Positions 8,566 to 18,848 of a stretch of 64,000 nucleotides of DNA are shown piece by piece (position 1 is the stretch's first letter; every line of letters starts with the position of its first letter). The DNA is from a bacterium. GTDB lineage: Bacteria > Pseudomonadota > Alphaproteobacteria > SP197. The notes under the pieces were generated by a model. It was given only the letters and a program-made list of their open reading frames with translations, had not been told where the DNA came from and ran no database searches. Where the stretch lies: contig JAPPGE010000047.1 of assembly GCA_028821455.1 (NCBI GenBank), positions 80,161-144,160 on the forward strand, written 5' to 3'. Position numbers and translations under genes: made by a program.

Positions 8566-9597
8566 TCAGGCGTTACCGCCGGTAATCGCCACCAGGCGCT
8601 CGAGTGCCTGCCGGGCAGCACCGCTGTCGATCGACGCGCGGGCCAGTGCCACCCCTTGTGAAAGGGAGGATGCCCGTTTCGCAACGCAAAGCGATGCAGC
8701 GACGTTCAGAAGCACGGTATCGCGGAAAGCGCCCGGCTCGCCTTCGAGAAGGCCGCTGAGAGCCGCAGCGTTTTCTTCGGGCGAGCCACCTGCAATAGCC
8801 TGGAACGGGGCCGCTTCCAGGCCGGCATCGGCCGCACTCACCCTCGTGGTGCGGATCGTTCCGTTGTCCAGGATTGCCACGAGATTGTCCGAAGTGAGTG
8901 TCAGTTCGTCGCAGCCATCGGCACTGTGGACCACCCAGGCACTCCTGGCTCCCAGTTCCCGCAGCACCTCGGCAAATGGCTCGATCCACTCCTCCGCCGC
9001 AACACCCATGAGATAGAGACCGACACACGCCGGATTGGCCAGCGGTCCAAGGAGATTGAAGATGGTGCGCACGGCCAGTTCCTGCCGGGTCGGCATGACA
9101 TGGCGCATGGCACCGTGATGATGTGGCGCCAGCATGAAGCCGATGCCTGCGTCGTCAATGGCGCGTTGCACGGTCTCGTGATCGGCAGCGAGGTCAACGC
9201 CGAGCGCCGAGAGCACATCGGCCGCGCCCGAGCGTGATGATGCAGCCCGATTCCCGTGCTTTGCCACGGTGACGCCGCAGCCAGCGACGACGAGTGCCGT
9301 CGCAGTGGAGATGTTGAGCGTTCCCTTGCCGTCGCCTCCGGTTCCGACAATGTCCATCGCATCTTCGGGTGCAGACATGCGGACCATCCGTGAGCGCAGG
9401 GAGCGCGCTCCGCCCGTGAGTTCCGCGACCGTCTCGCCACGGACCGCGAGGGCCATGAGGAAACCGCCCATCTGCGCTTGCGTGGCATCCCCGGACATGA
9501 TGACATCGAAAGCCCGGGAGGCCTCTTCCGCGTCGAGAGTCGCGCCCCCTGCAACACGGGCGATCCATGGCTTGAGACCCTGGGATTCGTCCGTCAC
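8566..9597 (-). CDS. trpD: Anthranilate phosphoribosyltransferase
   Basis: A 343-residue enzyme joining anthranilate to phosphoribosyl pyrophosphate. The diphosphate-binding loop GTGGDGKGTLNIST, the metal/anthranilate segment KHGNRAASSRSGAADVLSALG and the QTGIGFMLAPHHH-like segment (DAGIGFMLAPHHHGAM) are intact. The ATG overlaps the trpG stop in an ATGA arrangement, which suggests coupled translation. It is monofunctional, not fused to trpG. Confidence 0.96.
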   Translation of the reverse strand: MTDESQGLKPWIARVAGGATLDAEEASRAFDVIMSGDATQAQMGGFLMALAVRGETVAELTGGARSLRSRMVRMSAPEDAMDIVGTGGDGKGTLNISTATALVVAGCGVTVAKHGNRAASSRSGAADVLSALGVDLAADHETVQRAIDDAGIGFMLAPHHHGAMRHVMPTRQELAVRTIFNLLGPLANPACVGLYLMGVAAEEWIEPFAEVLRELGARSAWVVHSADGCDELTLTSDNLVAILDNGTIRTTRVSAADAGLEAAPFQAIAGGSPEENAAALSGLLEGEPGAFRDTVLLNVAASLCVAKRASSLSQGVALARASIDSGAARQALERLVAITGGNA

Positions 9598-10181
9598 GTG
9601 TGTTCTCCCGTCTCCAGCATGTTGAGAAAGTTCCCGAGAATGCCATGACCATGTTCCGATTCGATGCTCTCGGGATGGAACTGGACGCCATGAATCGGCA
9701 ATTCCCTGTGGCGCACACCCATGATGACTCCGTCTTCTGTCCAGGAATTGACTTCAAGACAACCGGGTACGCTCCCGGGGCGAAGAGTCAGTGAATGGTA
9801 GCGTGTCGCACGAAGCGGCGAGGGGATGGCGTCGAAGATGCCGTTGCCATCATGTTCGATGACTGAAATCTTGCCATGCATGGGACGGGGTGCGCGATCG
9901 ATGGTTCCGCCAAAGGCCTGACCGATTGCCTGATGTCCAAGACAGACGCCAAGCAGGGGCAGAGACTCGCGGGCCGAGCGTTTCACGAGTTCAAGGCAGA
10001 TACCGGCCCGGTCGGGGTCACACGGTCCGGGAGATATGACAATGCCCCGTGGTCGCATGGCCATGATCTCGTCAACGGTGATCGCGTCGTTGCGACGGAC
10101 ATCACACGAAGCACCCAACTCTCCCAGGAAGTGCAGCAGGTTGTAGGTGAAGCTGTCATAGTTGTCGATCAGCACAAGCAT
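9594..10181 (-). CDS. trpG: Anthranilate synthase, glutamine amidotransferase subunit
   Basis: A 195-residue class I amidotransferase that feeds ammonia to TrpE. The catalytic triad is C80 (GVCLGHQAIG), H169 and E171 (VQFHPES). The start at 10181 gives the standard N-terminus MLVLIDNYDSFTYNL; the open frame upstream is unrelated sequence. It lies 56 bases after trpE and overlaps trpD by 4 bases. Keeping trpE and trpG separate differs from the fused TrpEG of rhizobia. Confidence 0.96.
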   Translation of the reverse strand: MLVLIDNYDSFTYNLLHFLGELGASCDVRRNDAITVDEIMAMRPRGIVISPGPCDPDRAGICLELVKRSARESLPLLGVCLGHQAIGQAFGGTIDRAPRPMHGKISVIEHDGNGIFDAIPSPLRATRYHSLTLRPGSVPGCLEVNSWTEDGVIMGVRHRELPIHGVQFHPESIESEHGHGILGNFLNMLETGEHT

Positions 10182-10237
10182 GGTCACCCTCTTACCGCCG
10201 GGGAAAACTGGCCAGGTCGGCATCGATGGACTATGCG

Positions 10238-11767
10238 TCAGGTCTGCCTCGGGTTGAAGCCCCGGGTCTGGCTGGCGAAAGCCACCGCTTCCTCGGCCGC
10301 CCTCAGGAGGGCGCGTGCCTTGTTGCGGCACTCCACGTGCTCGGCCTCCGGTTCGCTGTCCGCGACAATGCCCGCGCCAGCCTGGACATGAAGCACACCG
10401 TTTCGGATGATCGCCGTGCGCAACGCGATACAGGTGTCCATGGCGCCGTTTGCCGAAAAATAGCCGATGGCTCCGGCGTAGACACCACGGCGGTCCGTCT
10501 CGAGCTCGTCGATGATCTCCATGGCGCGCACCTTCGGAGCACCGCTCACCGTGCCGGCCGGAAATCCGGCGATGAGGGCATCGATGGCATCACATCCATC
10601 CTTCATCTCGCCCTCGACATTGGAACTGATGTGCATGACATGGCTGTAGCGTTCGATCTGGAAGCTCTCGGTCACCTGGACACTGCCGATCCTGGCAACG
10701 CGCCCGACGTCGTTGCGTCCAAGATCAAGCAGCATCAGGTGTTCGGCGCGCTCCTTGGCATCCGCCAGCAGTTCGTCGCCGAGTTCCTGGTCCTCGGCTG
10801 CATCACGTCCCCGCCGGCGGGTCCCCGCGAGCGGACGGATGGTCACGCGGCCGTCTCTCACCCGCACCAGTATCTCCGGGCTCGACCCGACGACCGCGAA
10901 GCTGTCAAAATTGAGATAGAACAGAAATGGCGAAGGATTGACTCGTCTCAGCGCCCGGTAATAGGCAAAGGGAGGCAGGGTGAAGGGCAGGTCAAATCTC
11001 TGGGAGAGCACGATCTGGAACGCATCGCCAGCATTAATGTAGTCCTTGGCCTTCTCCACCATCTCAAGAAATCGCTCGTGGGGCGTGTTGGAAATCGCCT
11101 CCGCCGGACCATCATCACTGATCGCATGACCGCTGGCAGGGAGTGGGCGATCAAAGTCCGCCACGACATCGGAGAGTCGTTCACATGCTCTTGCATAGGC
11201 AGCGCGGGCAGGGATGTCTGCCGCCGGCCAGACCGGTGTGACGATGGTGACTTCGTCCGCCACATTGTCGAAGATGGCCATGATCGTCGGGCGAATGAGC
11301 AGGCCGTCGGGCACATCGAGAAACCTCGCAGCTGTGGTCGGCAGGCGTTCCATGAGGCGCACCATCTCGTACCCGACATAGCCCACCAGCGCTGACGCCA
11401 TGGGCGGCAGGGTTTCCGGCAAGGGAATTGCGCACTCCCTGACCAGGCGTTTCAGGGATTCGATTGCGCCGACATTTTCCTCGACGAAGGCATCCGGTTC
11501 GTAACGCGCGCGGCGGTTGATGTCCGCCCGGTTGCCGTGACACCGCCAGACGAGATCGGGGCGCATTCCGATGATTGAATATCGCCCCCTCGACTCACCT
11601 CCCTCGACGGATTCCAGCAGGAAGGTGTTCTTTTGCGATCCGGCAATCCTGAGCATCGCCGAGACCGGCGTCTCGAGATCGGCCACCAGTCTTGTCCACA
11701 CGACCTGGGGTGCGGCGCTTCGATACTGTTCCTCGAACAGCGGATAGTCGGGATCGTATTCTGCCAT
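10238..11767 (-). CDS. trpE: Anthranilate synthase component I
   Basis: This 509-residue enzyme converts chorismate to anthranilate. The N-terminal feedback site is visible as L50-L-E-S in LLESVEGGESRGRYS, which in relatives binds tryptophan. The chorismate-binding C-terminal domain has GRNDVGRVA, SYVMHI-like SHVMHISSNVEG and GTVSGAPKVRAMEIIDELE. It begins one base after the ppiD stop, so there is no room for a trp attenuator here. Regulation is probably by feedback and from the ppiD promoter or an internal promoter I cannot see. Confidence 0.96.
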   Translation of the reverse strand: MAEYDPDYPLFEEQYRSAAPQVVWTRLVADLETPVSAMLRIAGSQKNTFLLESVEGGESRGRYSIIGMRPDLVWRCHGNRADINRRARYEPDAFVEENVGAIESLKRLVRECAIPLPETLPPMASALVGYVGYEMVRLMERLPTTAARFLDVPDGLLIRPTIMAIFDNVADEVTIVTPVWPAADIPARAAYARACERLSDVVADFDRPLPASGHAISDDGPAEAISNTPHERFLEMVEKAKDYINAGDAFQIVLSQRFDLPFTLPPFAYYRALRRVNPSPFLFYLNFDSFAVVGSSPEILVRVRDGRVTIRPLAGTRRRGRDAAEDQELGDELLADAKERAEHLMLLDLGRNDVGRVARIGSVQVTESFQIERYSHVMHISSNVEGEMKDGCDAIDALIAGFPAGTVSGAPKVRAMEIIDELETDRRGVYAGAIGYFSANGAMDTCIALRTAIIRNGVLHVQAGAGIVADSEPEAEHVECRNKARALLRAAEEAVAFASQTRGFNPRQT

Positions 11768-11768
11768 T

Positions 11769-13613
11769 TCAGAATGACTGATCGATCATCTCGTCATTGA
11801 TGCTGACCGTCACGTCGTCGTGCAGGCTCGAAACGAGTCCCTCACTGATGTCGCGAATGACTCCCTGCCGAAGCCTGGCACCGACCGCGGATACGTCCTC
11901 AGGAGAATGCACTGCATTGATAACATCGACCAGGCGGGCCACGACCTGGTGACTGCCATCCTCGGAAGTCCGCACCACCGTGTCACCCGGTCGTGCGTCG
12001 AAGAGGGCTTCAACCGTCGCGAAGGAAATATTGGCGACCGGTGGCATGGAGTGACGCATGAATGGCTCTGTCACCAGGAAGGTGACACCGGCAAAGCCAA
12101 AGACATCATTGAGATCGCCCGTCGAGCCGGCGCTGCCGGCGAGCCGGTCCGCTTCTCGTGTTGCCAGTTCTGTCTGGCGCTCGGCCTGCCAGTCCGAAAG
12201 AGCCTCGTTCCGCACCTCATCGAGAGTGCGCGCGCGCGCCGGCACGATCTCCGTCACTTCGACTACCAGCAGACCGCCGTCGTCGGTTTCAAGCACTGTC
12301 GAGACGAAGTCGAGGTGGGCAAGAAAGACCTCCTCCAGAAACTCGGGCGTTTCAGGCACGATCTGGAGGGAACCGGCATCCCGGGTCAGGCCACTTGCCG
12401 ACACCCCTTCTACTGTCTTCAGTTCGAGGCCCAGGGTTGAAGCCATTTCCGAAGGCGAGGCACCGGTGGCAATGAGATCATCGAGATCGTCGGCAAGGTC
12501 GAAGAGGGCGTAGCGTGCCTGTGCGAGAGCAAGCTCGCCACGAATGATGTCATGCGCCTCCTCCAGGGATGTCACGACCCGGGCTTCAACTTCGTCGATC
12601 CTGTAGGTCAGCCAGCCTCCCAGGGGCGATTCAACGGGGCCTGCAGTATCGCCGACGGTGGCGGCGAACACCGGTTCGGCCAGTTCCTCGAGGAGATCGT
12701 CGCGACGCAGCCACCGCGCTTCGCTCTGTCCGGGCGCGGTCTCTTCAAAGGCCGTGGCGAGACTCTCCTCAGCCTCCTCGCGTGTCGCGAAGCGGGCCTG
12801 TCTGACCAGACGGCGCTCCGGCTCGACCCACCGGTCCGGCGTCGCGTCGTATGCCGCCTCGATCTCTTCGGGTGCTATCTCGATCGTCCCGGCAATGTCC
12901 TCGGCGTAAATCAGAAGATAGGACGCTGAACGGTACTCCGGCGCGTCGTATGCTCCGCTCCGGTCGGCAAACCACGACGCCAGCTCTGCATCTTGCGGTT
13001 CGGGCCGGGCAACCAGAACATCGTTGGGAATGACCGCCAGTTCCGCCGTTCTCTCTTCCTGACGGTACTGCGTGATTCTGCGAACCAGTTCATCGGGAAG
13101 GGAGGGCAGCGCACCCAGGCTGGCGATCAGCTGGCTGCGGGCGATGCCGCGAGAGAGACTGGCGAGATAGGTTTCCTCGGTGAGTCCATTCATTGACAGG
13201 ACGCCGGCAAAGACGTTGCTGTCAAAGTTGCCTGACACACCATGAAACATCTCGTTGTTGACGATCGCGGCCCTGAGGGTAGCGTCGCTTGCCGTGATGC
13301 CGAATGTCCCTGCCGCCTGATCGAGGAGCGTGTCCTGAACAAGCTGTTCGAGAGCCAGTCTTGCCTGATTGCGCGCCAGATCGGTACCAGGGTCGATCCG
13401 GACACCGCTGGTCTGCAGGGAACGCACACGATTGCGGTAGGCCACCTGCAGGTCCCGAACGTCGATGGCGTCGTCACCGACCTCGGCAACCGTGGTCTCT
13501 CCCCGGCTAACGAAGATGTCGCCGACGCCCCAGCCAACGAAACTGAGAGCGACGACGCACAATATCACCTTGGCGGGCCACGACGAGGCGCCTTCACGAA
13601 GCTTGGTCAGCAT
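11769..13613 (-). CDS. ppiD: Periplasmic peptidyl-prolyl isomerase/chaperone, PpiD-like
   Basis: A 614-residue inner-membrane-anchored folding factor. One N-terminal membrane helix (about residues 16-35, VILCVVALSFVGWGVGDIFV) is followed by a SurA_N-like helical chaperone region (about 45-180). A parvulin-like domain lies around residues 265-370 (RQARFATREEAEESL to GGWLTYRIDEVEA), and a second chaperone lobe follows. The parvulin domain is divergent, so isomerase activity is uncertain. It heads the run into trpE, a conserved alphaproteobacterial order. A purine-rich ribosome binding site is not seen before the ATG, and the predicted leader is short. Confidence 0.88.
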   Translation of the reverse strand: MLTKLREGASSWPAKVILCVVALSFVGWGVGDIFVSRGETTVAEVGDDAIDVRDLQVAYRNRVRSLQTSGVRIDPGTDLARNQARLALEQLVQDTLLDQAAGTFGITASDATLRAAIVNNEMFHGVSGNFDSNVFAGVLSMNGLTEETYLASLSRGIARSQLIASLGALPSLPDELVRRITQYRQEERTAELAVIPNDVLVARPEPQDAELASWFADRSGAYDAPEYRSASYLLIYAEDIAGTIEIAPEEIEAAYDATPDRWVEPERRLVRQARFATREEAEESLATAFEETAPGQSEARWLRRDDLLEELAEPVFAATVGDTAGPVESPLGGWLTYRIDEVEARVVTSLEEAHDIIRGELALAQARYALFDLADDLDDLIATGASPSEMASTLGLELKTVEGVSASGLTRDAGSLQIVPETPEFLEEVFLAHLDFVSTVLETDDGGLLVVEVTEIVPARARTLDEVRNEALSDWQAERQTELATREADRLAGSAGSTGDLNDVFGFAGVTFLVTEPFMRHSMPPVANISFATVEALFDARPGDTVVRTSEDGSHQVVARLVDVINAVHSPEDVSAVGARLRQGVIRDISEGLVSSLHDDVTVSINDEMIDQSF

Positions 13614-13639
13614 GGAGAGATCACGACTTGCAACGTTTC

Positions 13640-13668
13640 ATTCTAGGTTCACCGGCGAGCCTGAACAA
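13640..13668 (-). promoter_or_regulatory. Predicted sigma-70 promoter of the ppiD-trp run
   Basis: On the minus strand TTGTTC (13668-13663) and TAGAAT (13645-13640) are separated by 17 bases. The predicted start point is about 20 bases before the ppiD ATG. It faces away from the tpiA promoter candidate in the same 153-base divergent gap. Confidence 0.45.
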
Positions 13669-13708
13669 CCGTGTTGTCTGACACGCAGGTTCGGACTGCG
13701 CGACAAAC

Positions 13709-13737
13709 TTGTTCCGGGGCCGGCATCGCACTATTGA
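13709..13737 (+). promoter_or_regulatory. Predicted sigma-70 promoter of tpiA
   Basis: TTGTTC (13709-13714) and TATTGA (13732-13737) are separated by 17 bases and lie 29 bases before the tpiA start. The -35 box is identical to that of the divergent ppiD candidate. Confidence 0.4.
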
Positions 13738-13766
13738 AAGGGCGCTTCACAGGTTTCAAGGCGTTC

Positions 13767-14507
13767 ATGCGTTCACTGATAGCAGGCAACTGGAAGATGC
13801 ACGGCACGTTGGCCTGGGCACGGGACCAGGCACGCCGACTTGCCGAAAAGGCGGCAAGCGGCCTTCCCTGCGATGTCCTCATCTGTCCTCCGGCGACGCT
13901 GCTCGGCACGGTGGCAGAGCCGCTTCGCAATGCCGGGATCCTCGTGGGTGCCCAGGACTGCCATCACGCGACGCATGGCGCGTTCACCGGCGACATCGCT
14001 GCCACCATGCTGGCGGACCTCGGGTGCAGCCATGTTCTGGTGGGCCATTCGGAACGCCGGACGATTCACCGGGAAAGCAGCCACGACGCCATGAGAAAGG
14101 CCGTGGCCGCCCATCAGGCAGGTCTCATCGCCATTGTCTGCATTGGTGAGAACCGGGATGAGCGACGGGCGGGAAAGGCATTTGAAACAGCGGCAGGCCA
14201 GCTGGCTCGTTCGCTGCCGGCGGATGCCACGGCGGCCAATACCGTCATCGCCTGGGAGCCTGTCTGGGCCATCGGCACCGGCGATACCGCGAATGCGGCC
14301 GATGTGGTTGCCATGCACCGGTTGGTCAAGCAGCAGTTGAGCGCACTGTTGGGGGACGGCGTTCGTGTTCTCTACGGCGGCTCCGTCAATCCGTCGAACT
14401 CTCGCGAGCTTCTCGCCATCGAACATGTCGATGGCCTGCTTGTCGGCGGCGCCAGTCTCGACCCCGACATATTCTGGCAGATCGCCACTGACGGCGCGCC
14501 GGATTGA
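13767..14507 (+). CDS. tpiA: Triose-phosphate isomerase
   Basis: A 246-residue TIM barrel interconverting dihydroxyacetone phosphate and glyceraldehyde 3-phosphate. The catalytic residues are K10 (GNWKMHG), H94 (GHSERR) and E164 (AWEPVWAIGTG), and the phosphate-gripping YGGSVNPSN is near the end. The start at 13767 gives MRSLIAGNWK; the longer frame upstream crosses the promoter candidate. In alphaproteobacteria tpiA commonly precedes secG and pyrG, as here. Confidence 0.97.
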   Translation: MRSLIAGNWKMHGTLAWARDQARRLAEKAASGLPCDVLICPPATLLGTVAEPLRNAGILVGAQDCHHATHGAFTGDIAATMLADLGCSHVLVGHSERRTIHRESSHDAMRKAVAAHQAGLIAIVCIGENRDERRAGKAFETAAGQLARSLPADATAANTVIAWEPVWAIGTGDTANAADVVAMHRLVKQQLSALLGDGVRVLYGGSVNPSNSRELLAIEHVDGLLVGGASLDPDIFWQIATDGAPD

Positions 14508-14573
14508 AGTGAGTGGCACTGCCAGGAGCGCTGTGCTACATCAGCGGCGCGGTGAACGTGTGTGAGGCCTGCC

Positions 14574-14882
14574 GTGCAGACCATCCTTCTCATTCTGCAT
14601 GTGCTCTTCGCCCTGGCCATTGTCGGACTCGTCCTGTTGCAGCGGGGTGAGGGCGGTGGACTGGGCATGGGCGGCGGCGGCAACATGCAGGGACTGATGT
14701 CCGCGCGCGGCACGGCAAGCATGATGACGCGTGCCACGGCAATTGCAGCCACGCTCTTCTTCATCTCGAGCCTGGCGCTCAGCATCATGGTGTCAGATCG
14801 TGGCGAGAGCATCTCGATTGTCGATGAGATCGAGATACCGGCGCCGGTCGAGACCATTCCCACCGTACCGACTTCGGAATGA
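14574..14882 (+). CDS. secG: Preprotein translocase subunit SecG
   Basis: A 102-residue inner-membrane protein of the SecYEG channel. It has two membrane helices (about residues 2-20, TILLILHVLFALAIVGLVLL, and 50-72) joined by the glycine-rich GEGGGLGMGGGGN loop that marks the family. I chose GTG at 14574 because it begins M-Q-T-I-L-L as usual and GAGG lies 6 bases before it; another GTG at 14562 would add four residues. The acidic, proline-rich tail is typical of alphaproteobacteria. Confidence 0.92.
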   Translation: MQTILLILHVLFALAIVGLVLLQRGEGGGLGMGGGGNMQGLMSARGTASMMTRATAIAATLFFISSLALSIMVSDRGESISIVDEIEIPAPVETIPTVPTSE

Positions 14883-14970
14883 CGCCCGGGGGCACGGCGG
14901 ACCATTTTTCCACAGCAGGCGTGATCCCTGACACTTTGTCCGGCAGGGCCGTGTGCTACGTTGGGCGTCC

Positions 14971-16599
14971 ATGACGCGATACATTTTCGTGACCGGCGGC
15001 GTGGTGTCCTCCCTCGGCAAGGGGTTGACGACGGCCGCGCTGGGCGCCCTTCTGCAGTCCCGCGGCTACTCGGTTCGGCTGCGCAAGTTCGATCCCTATC
15101 TCAACGTTGATCCCGGGACCATGAACCCGTATCAGCACGGAGAGGTGTTCGTCACCGATGACGGCGCCGAGACCGACCTCGACCTTGGACACTATGAACG
15201 GTTCACCGGCGTTCCGGCCCGTCGCTCGGATACGGTGACCAGCGGACGGGTCTATTCCGATGTGCTGACCCGGGAACGGCGTGGAGACTATCTCGGTGGT
15301 ACCGTCCAGGTCATTCCCCACGTCACTGATGTCATCAAGGAGTACATTCGGGCGGATACCGATCGAGCCGACTTCGTCCTGTGCGAGGTCGGCGGCACGG
15401 TTGGGGATATCGAGGGGCTGCCATTCCTGGAGGCGATGCGGCAGATGGTGCAGGAGCTTCCCCCGCACCATTCGATCCTCATTCACCACACCCTGGTGCC
15501 CTACCTGAAGGCATCCGGCGAACTCAAGACCAAGCCAACCCAGCATTCCGTCAAGGAACTGCGGTCGATCGGCCTGCAGCCGGACATCCTGGTTTGCCGT
15601 TGCGAACGCGACATACCGGAAGGTGAACGCAGCAAGATTGCACTCTTCTGCAACGTCCGCGAGTCGGCGGTCATTCCGGCGCTTGATGTCGACACCATTT
15701 ACCAGGTTCCCGTTTCCTATCACGAGGCGGGTCTGGACCGAGAAGTTCTGAAGGCTTTCGCCATGAGCGATGAGCACGCTCCCGATCTCGAGTCATGGCG
15801 CCAGGTGGTGAAGGGCATACGCAGTCCGGAAGACGAGGTCACCATCGCCGTCGTCGGCAAGTACACCGGTCTGGCCGACGCCTACAAGTCACTCAACGAA
15901 GCGCTGGCGCACGGAGGGATTGCCAACCGTGTGAGGGTCAGCTTGCGCTGGATCGATTCCGAGGTGTTCGAACGCGAGGACGCGGTAGCTCATCTTGACT
16001 CGGTGGATGGCATTCTGGTGCCCGGAGGATTCGGCTCGCGTGGCACCCGCGGCAAGATCGCCGCCGTCTCCTTCGCCAGGGAACACCGCATTCCCTATTT
16101 CGGAATCTGTTTCGGAATGCAGATGGCGGTCATCGAGGTGTCGCGGAACATGGCCGGAATCGAAGGGGCGTCTTCGACGGAGTTCGGACCGGCGCGGGAT
16201 CCGGTGGTCGGCCTGCTGACGGAATGGACCGACGGCGACAAGGTCGAGACACGCACTGGCGACGGGAACCTCGGGGGCACGATGCGTCTTGGCGCCTTCG
16301 ACTGCGCCATCGCCAAAGGCACCCGGGTTGCCGACATCTACCGCAAGAACCTCATCAGTGAACGGCATCGGCACCGCTATGAGGTCAACATCAACTACCG
16401 TGTCCTCCTGGAAGAGCACGGGTTGGTGTTTTCGGGCCTGTCACCGGACGGCCAGCTGCCGGAGATCGTCGAACTGGGCGATCACCCCTGGTTTGTCGGG
16501 GTCCAGTTTCATCCGGAGCTCAAGTCGCGACCCTTCGATCCGCATCCGCTCTTTGCCTCCTTCATCGAGGCAGCCGTGACACAATCGAGGCTGGTCTGA
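14971..16599 (+). CDS. pyrG: CTP synthase
   Basis: A 542-residue enzyme that aminates UTP to CTP. The synthetase domain starts with [20 protein letters not shown] and contains the ATP/UTP segments [20 protein letters not shown] and [15 protein letters not shown]. The glutaminase domain has C380 in GICFGMQ and the distal H-P-E of FHPELKSRP. The start at 14971 is the conserved one. kdsA follows after 3 bases, the typical pyrG-kdsA-eno order. Confidence 0.98.
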   Translation: MTRYIFVTGGVVSSLGKGLTTAALGALLQSRGYSVRLRKFDPYLNVDPGTMNPYQHGEVFVTDDGAETDLDLGHYERFTGVPARRSDTVTSGRVYSDVLTRERRGDYLGGTVQVIPHVTDVIKEYIRADTDRADFVLCEVGGTVGDIEGLPFLEAMRQMVQELPPHHSILIHHTLVPYLKASGELKTKPTQHSVKELRSIGLQPDILVCRCERDIPEGERSKIALFCNVRESAVIPALDVDTIYQVPVSYHEAGLDREVLKAFAMSDEHAPDLESWRQVVKGIRSPEDEVTIAVVGKYTGLADAYKSLNEALAHGGIANRVRVSLRWIDSEVFEREDAVAHLDSVDGILVPGGFGSRGTRGKIAAVSFAREHRIPYFGICFGMQMAVIEVSRNMAGIEGASSTEFGPARDPVVGLLTEWTDGDKVETRTGDGNLGGTMRLGAFDCAIAKGTRVADIYRKNLISERHRHRYEVNINYRVLLEEHGLVFSGLSPDGQLPEIVELGDHPWFVGVQFHPELKSRPFDPHPLFASFIEAAVTQSRLV

Positions 16600-16602
16600 A
16601 CC

Positions 16603-17439
16603 ATGATGAGTGGGCGTCATGTGCGAGCCGGTTCCGTCACGATCGGCAATGATCTTCCGTTCGTCCTGATATCGGGACCTTGCCAGATCGAGAATCGCGA
16701 TCATGCGTTCCTCGTGGCGGAACGGCTGGTGACCATGACGACCCGCCGGGGCATCGGCTTCATCTACAAGAGTTCGTTCGACAAGGCCAACCGGACGAGT
16801 CTCGATGGTGCCCGTGGTGCCGGCATGGAAGAGGGTCTGCGGATCCTGGATGACGTGCGGTCCCGGTTGGGCTGCCCGGTTCTCACCGATGTCCACCTGC
16901 CCGACCAGTGCCGGGCAGTTGCCAGCGCCGTCGATGTCCTGCAGATTCCGGCATTCCTGTGCCGGCAGACAGATCTCCTGGTCGCCGCGGCGAAGACCGG
17001 AAGGATTGTCAATGTCAAGAAGGGCCAGTTTCTGGCGCCCTGGGACATGGCGCATGCGGTGAACAAGATCACGGCATCCGGGAATCCTCATGTCATGGTG
17101 ACGGAGCGCGGCACAAGTTTCGGTTACAACACGCTCGTGTCCGACATGCGCGCCCTTCCGCAACTTGCGGAAGGTGGGACGCCGGTGGTGTTCGACGCCA
17201 CCCATTCGGTCCAGCAACCGGGGGGCAGGGGCGGCGCCAGCGGCGGTCAGCGGGAGTATGTCCCACTCCTGGCGCAGGCGGCCGTTGCCGTCGGTGTCGC
17301 GGCGGTCTTCATGGAATCCCACGAGGAACCGGATCGGGCGCCTTCCGACGGTGCCACCATGATGGCGCTTGATGACATGCCTGCCCTTCTCGACCGCCTC
17401 CTGGCTATCGATTCCCTCACGAAGGGACGGAGGGGTTGA
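16603..17439 (+). CDS. kdsA: 3-deoxy-8-phosphooctulonate (Kdo-8-P) synthase
   Basis: A 278-residue enzyme condensing arabinose 5-phosphate with phosphoenolpyruvate to make Kdo-8-phosphate for lipopolysaccharide. Family segments are [80 protein letters not shown] and [12 protein letters not shown]. Its presence supports a Kdo-bearing outer membrane. Two adjacent ATGs (16603, 16606) are possible starts. Confidence 0.97.
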   Translation: MMSGRHVRAGSVTIGNDLPFVLISGPCQIENRDHAFLVAERLVTMTTRRGIGFIYKSSFDKANRTSLDGARGAGMEEGLRILDDVRSRLGCPVLTDVHLPDQCRAVASAVDVLQIPAFLCRQTDLLVAAAKTGRIVNVKKGQFLAPWDMAHAVNKITASGNPHVMVTERGTSFGYNTLVSDMRALPQLAEGGTPVVFDATHSVQQPGGRGGASGGQREYVPLLAQAAVAVGVAAVFMESHEEPDRAPSDGATMMALDDMPALLDRLLAIDSLTKGRRG

Positions 17440-17522
17440 CAGCCAGCAACCAAGTGCGGTTCAGGAACGAGAGTTGTACAACGCGCCGCGCCGACACCGG
17501 CAGGAACAATGAGGGGATGACC

Positions 17523-18788
17523 ATGACTGCCATCATTGACGTTCGCGGCAGGGAAATCCTCGACAGCCGCGGCAATCCGACCGTCGAAGTCGACGTCCTT
17601 CTCGAAGACGGCGCCAGTGGACGCGCTGCGGTTCCCTCAGGCGCCTCGACAGGAACCCACGAAGCCATGGAACTGCGCGATGGTGATCGCACGCGCTTTC
17701 ACGGGAAAGGCGTGCTGAAGGCCCTCGACGGCATCAACGGCGACATCTTTGATGCGGTGCGCGGCATGGACCCACATTGCCAGCGCGAGGTCGATGACTG
17801 CCTGGTGTCGCTTGACGGCACACCCGACAAGTCGCGCCTTGGCGCCAACGCCACTCTGGGCGTCAGCCTTGCCGTGGCCCATGCGGCAGCGAACCAGGCT
17901 GGCGTTCCCCTGTGGCGTCATGTCGGCGGCCTCACGGCGCGTCGGCTGCCTGTGCCACAGATGAATGTCATCAACGGTGGCGCCCATGCGGACAATGCTC
18001 TCGACTTCCAGGAGTTCATGATCCTGCCAGCCGGATGCAGCTCGTTCAGGGAAGCCGTACGTGCGGGTTCCGAGATCTTCCATCAGCTGAAGCACACGCT
18101 CCAGGCCCGGGGTCATTCGACCAATGTCGGTGACGAGGGAGGGTTTGCGCCGCAGATTTCGGATGCCAGGGAGGCCCTCGACCTTCTGATGGCCGCCATC
18201 GACGGCGCGGGCTACCGCGCGGGCGAGGATGTCTTCCTTGCCCTTGATCCCGCCGCAAGCGAACTCTGGCGTGACGGACGCTATGTTTTCAGCGCCAACG
18301 GTCGCAAGCTCGACGCACCCGGGATGATCGAACTCTACCGCGACCTTCTGGAGTCCTACCCGATCGCCTCCATCGAGGACGGCCTTGCGGAGGATGACTG
18401 GGAAGGCTGGCAGGCGATGACACAGGAACTGGGCGACAGGGTCCAGCTGGTGGGGGACGACATCTTCGTGACAAGGGAATGTCGCCTTGAACAGGGCATC
18501 AGGAGTGGAGTGGCCAATGCTATTCTCGTCAAGGTCAACCAGGTGGGAACACTCAGCGAAGCGATGGCGACGGTGGCGTGTGCGCACGAGGGAAGTTATC
18601 GCACCGTGATGTCTCACCGCTCCGGAGAGACGGAAGACACCACCATCGCCGATCTTGCCGTCGGTCTGGGATGCCGCCACATCAAGACCGGCTCGGTGTC
18701 GCGTTCCGATCGCACGGCGAAGTACAACAGGTTGTTGAAAATCGAAGAAGAACTTGATGCCGGGGCCCTCTGGTCCGGGCACCCTTGA
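17523..18788 (+). CDS. eno: Enolase
   Basis: A 421-residue glycolytic enzyme converting 2-phosphoglycerate to phosphoenolpyruvate. Signatures are [26 protein letters not shown], the loop [26 protein letters not shown], the magnesium ligands in ALDPAASE and [11 protein letters not shown], and the [18 protein letters not shown] segment. The ATG at 17523 is favoured because AGGGGA sits five bases before it; ATG at 17517 is possible and adds two residues. It closes the pyrG-kdsA-eno group. Confidence 0.97.
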   Translation: MTAIIDVRGREILDSRGNPTVEVDVLLEDGASGRAAVPSGASTGTHEAMELRDGDRTRFHGKGVLKALDGINGDIFDAVRGMDPHCQREVDDCLVSLDGTPDKSRLGANATLGVSLAVAHAAANQAGVPLWRHVGGLTARRLPVPQMNVINGGAHADNALDFQEFMILPAGCSSFREAVRAGSEIFHQLKHTLQARGHSTNVGDEGGFAPQISDAREALDLLMAAIDGAGYRAGEDVFLALDPAASELWRDGRYVFSANGRKLDAPGMIELYRDLLESYPIASIEDGLAEDDWEGWQAMTQELGDRVQLVGDDIFVTRECRLEQGIRSGVANAILVKVNQVGTLSEAMATVACAHEGSYRTVMSHRSGETEDTTIADLAVGLGCRHIKTGSVSRSDRTAKYNRLLKIEEELDAGALWSGHP

Positions 18789-18848
18789 TCGAGCGCCTGA
18801 CCATGGACGAGCTTGACAATCTTCCTGGTGCTGTGCTTTGTTGACGCT

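Noticed and set aside
10182-10237. Possible trp attenuator between trpE and trpG
   Set aside because: The 56-base gap has no leader peptide rich in tryptophan codons and no paired hairpins; the place would also be wrong for an operon leader.
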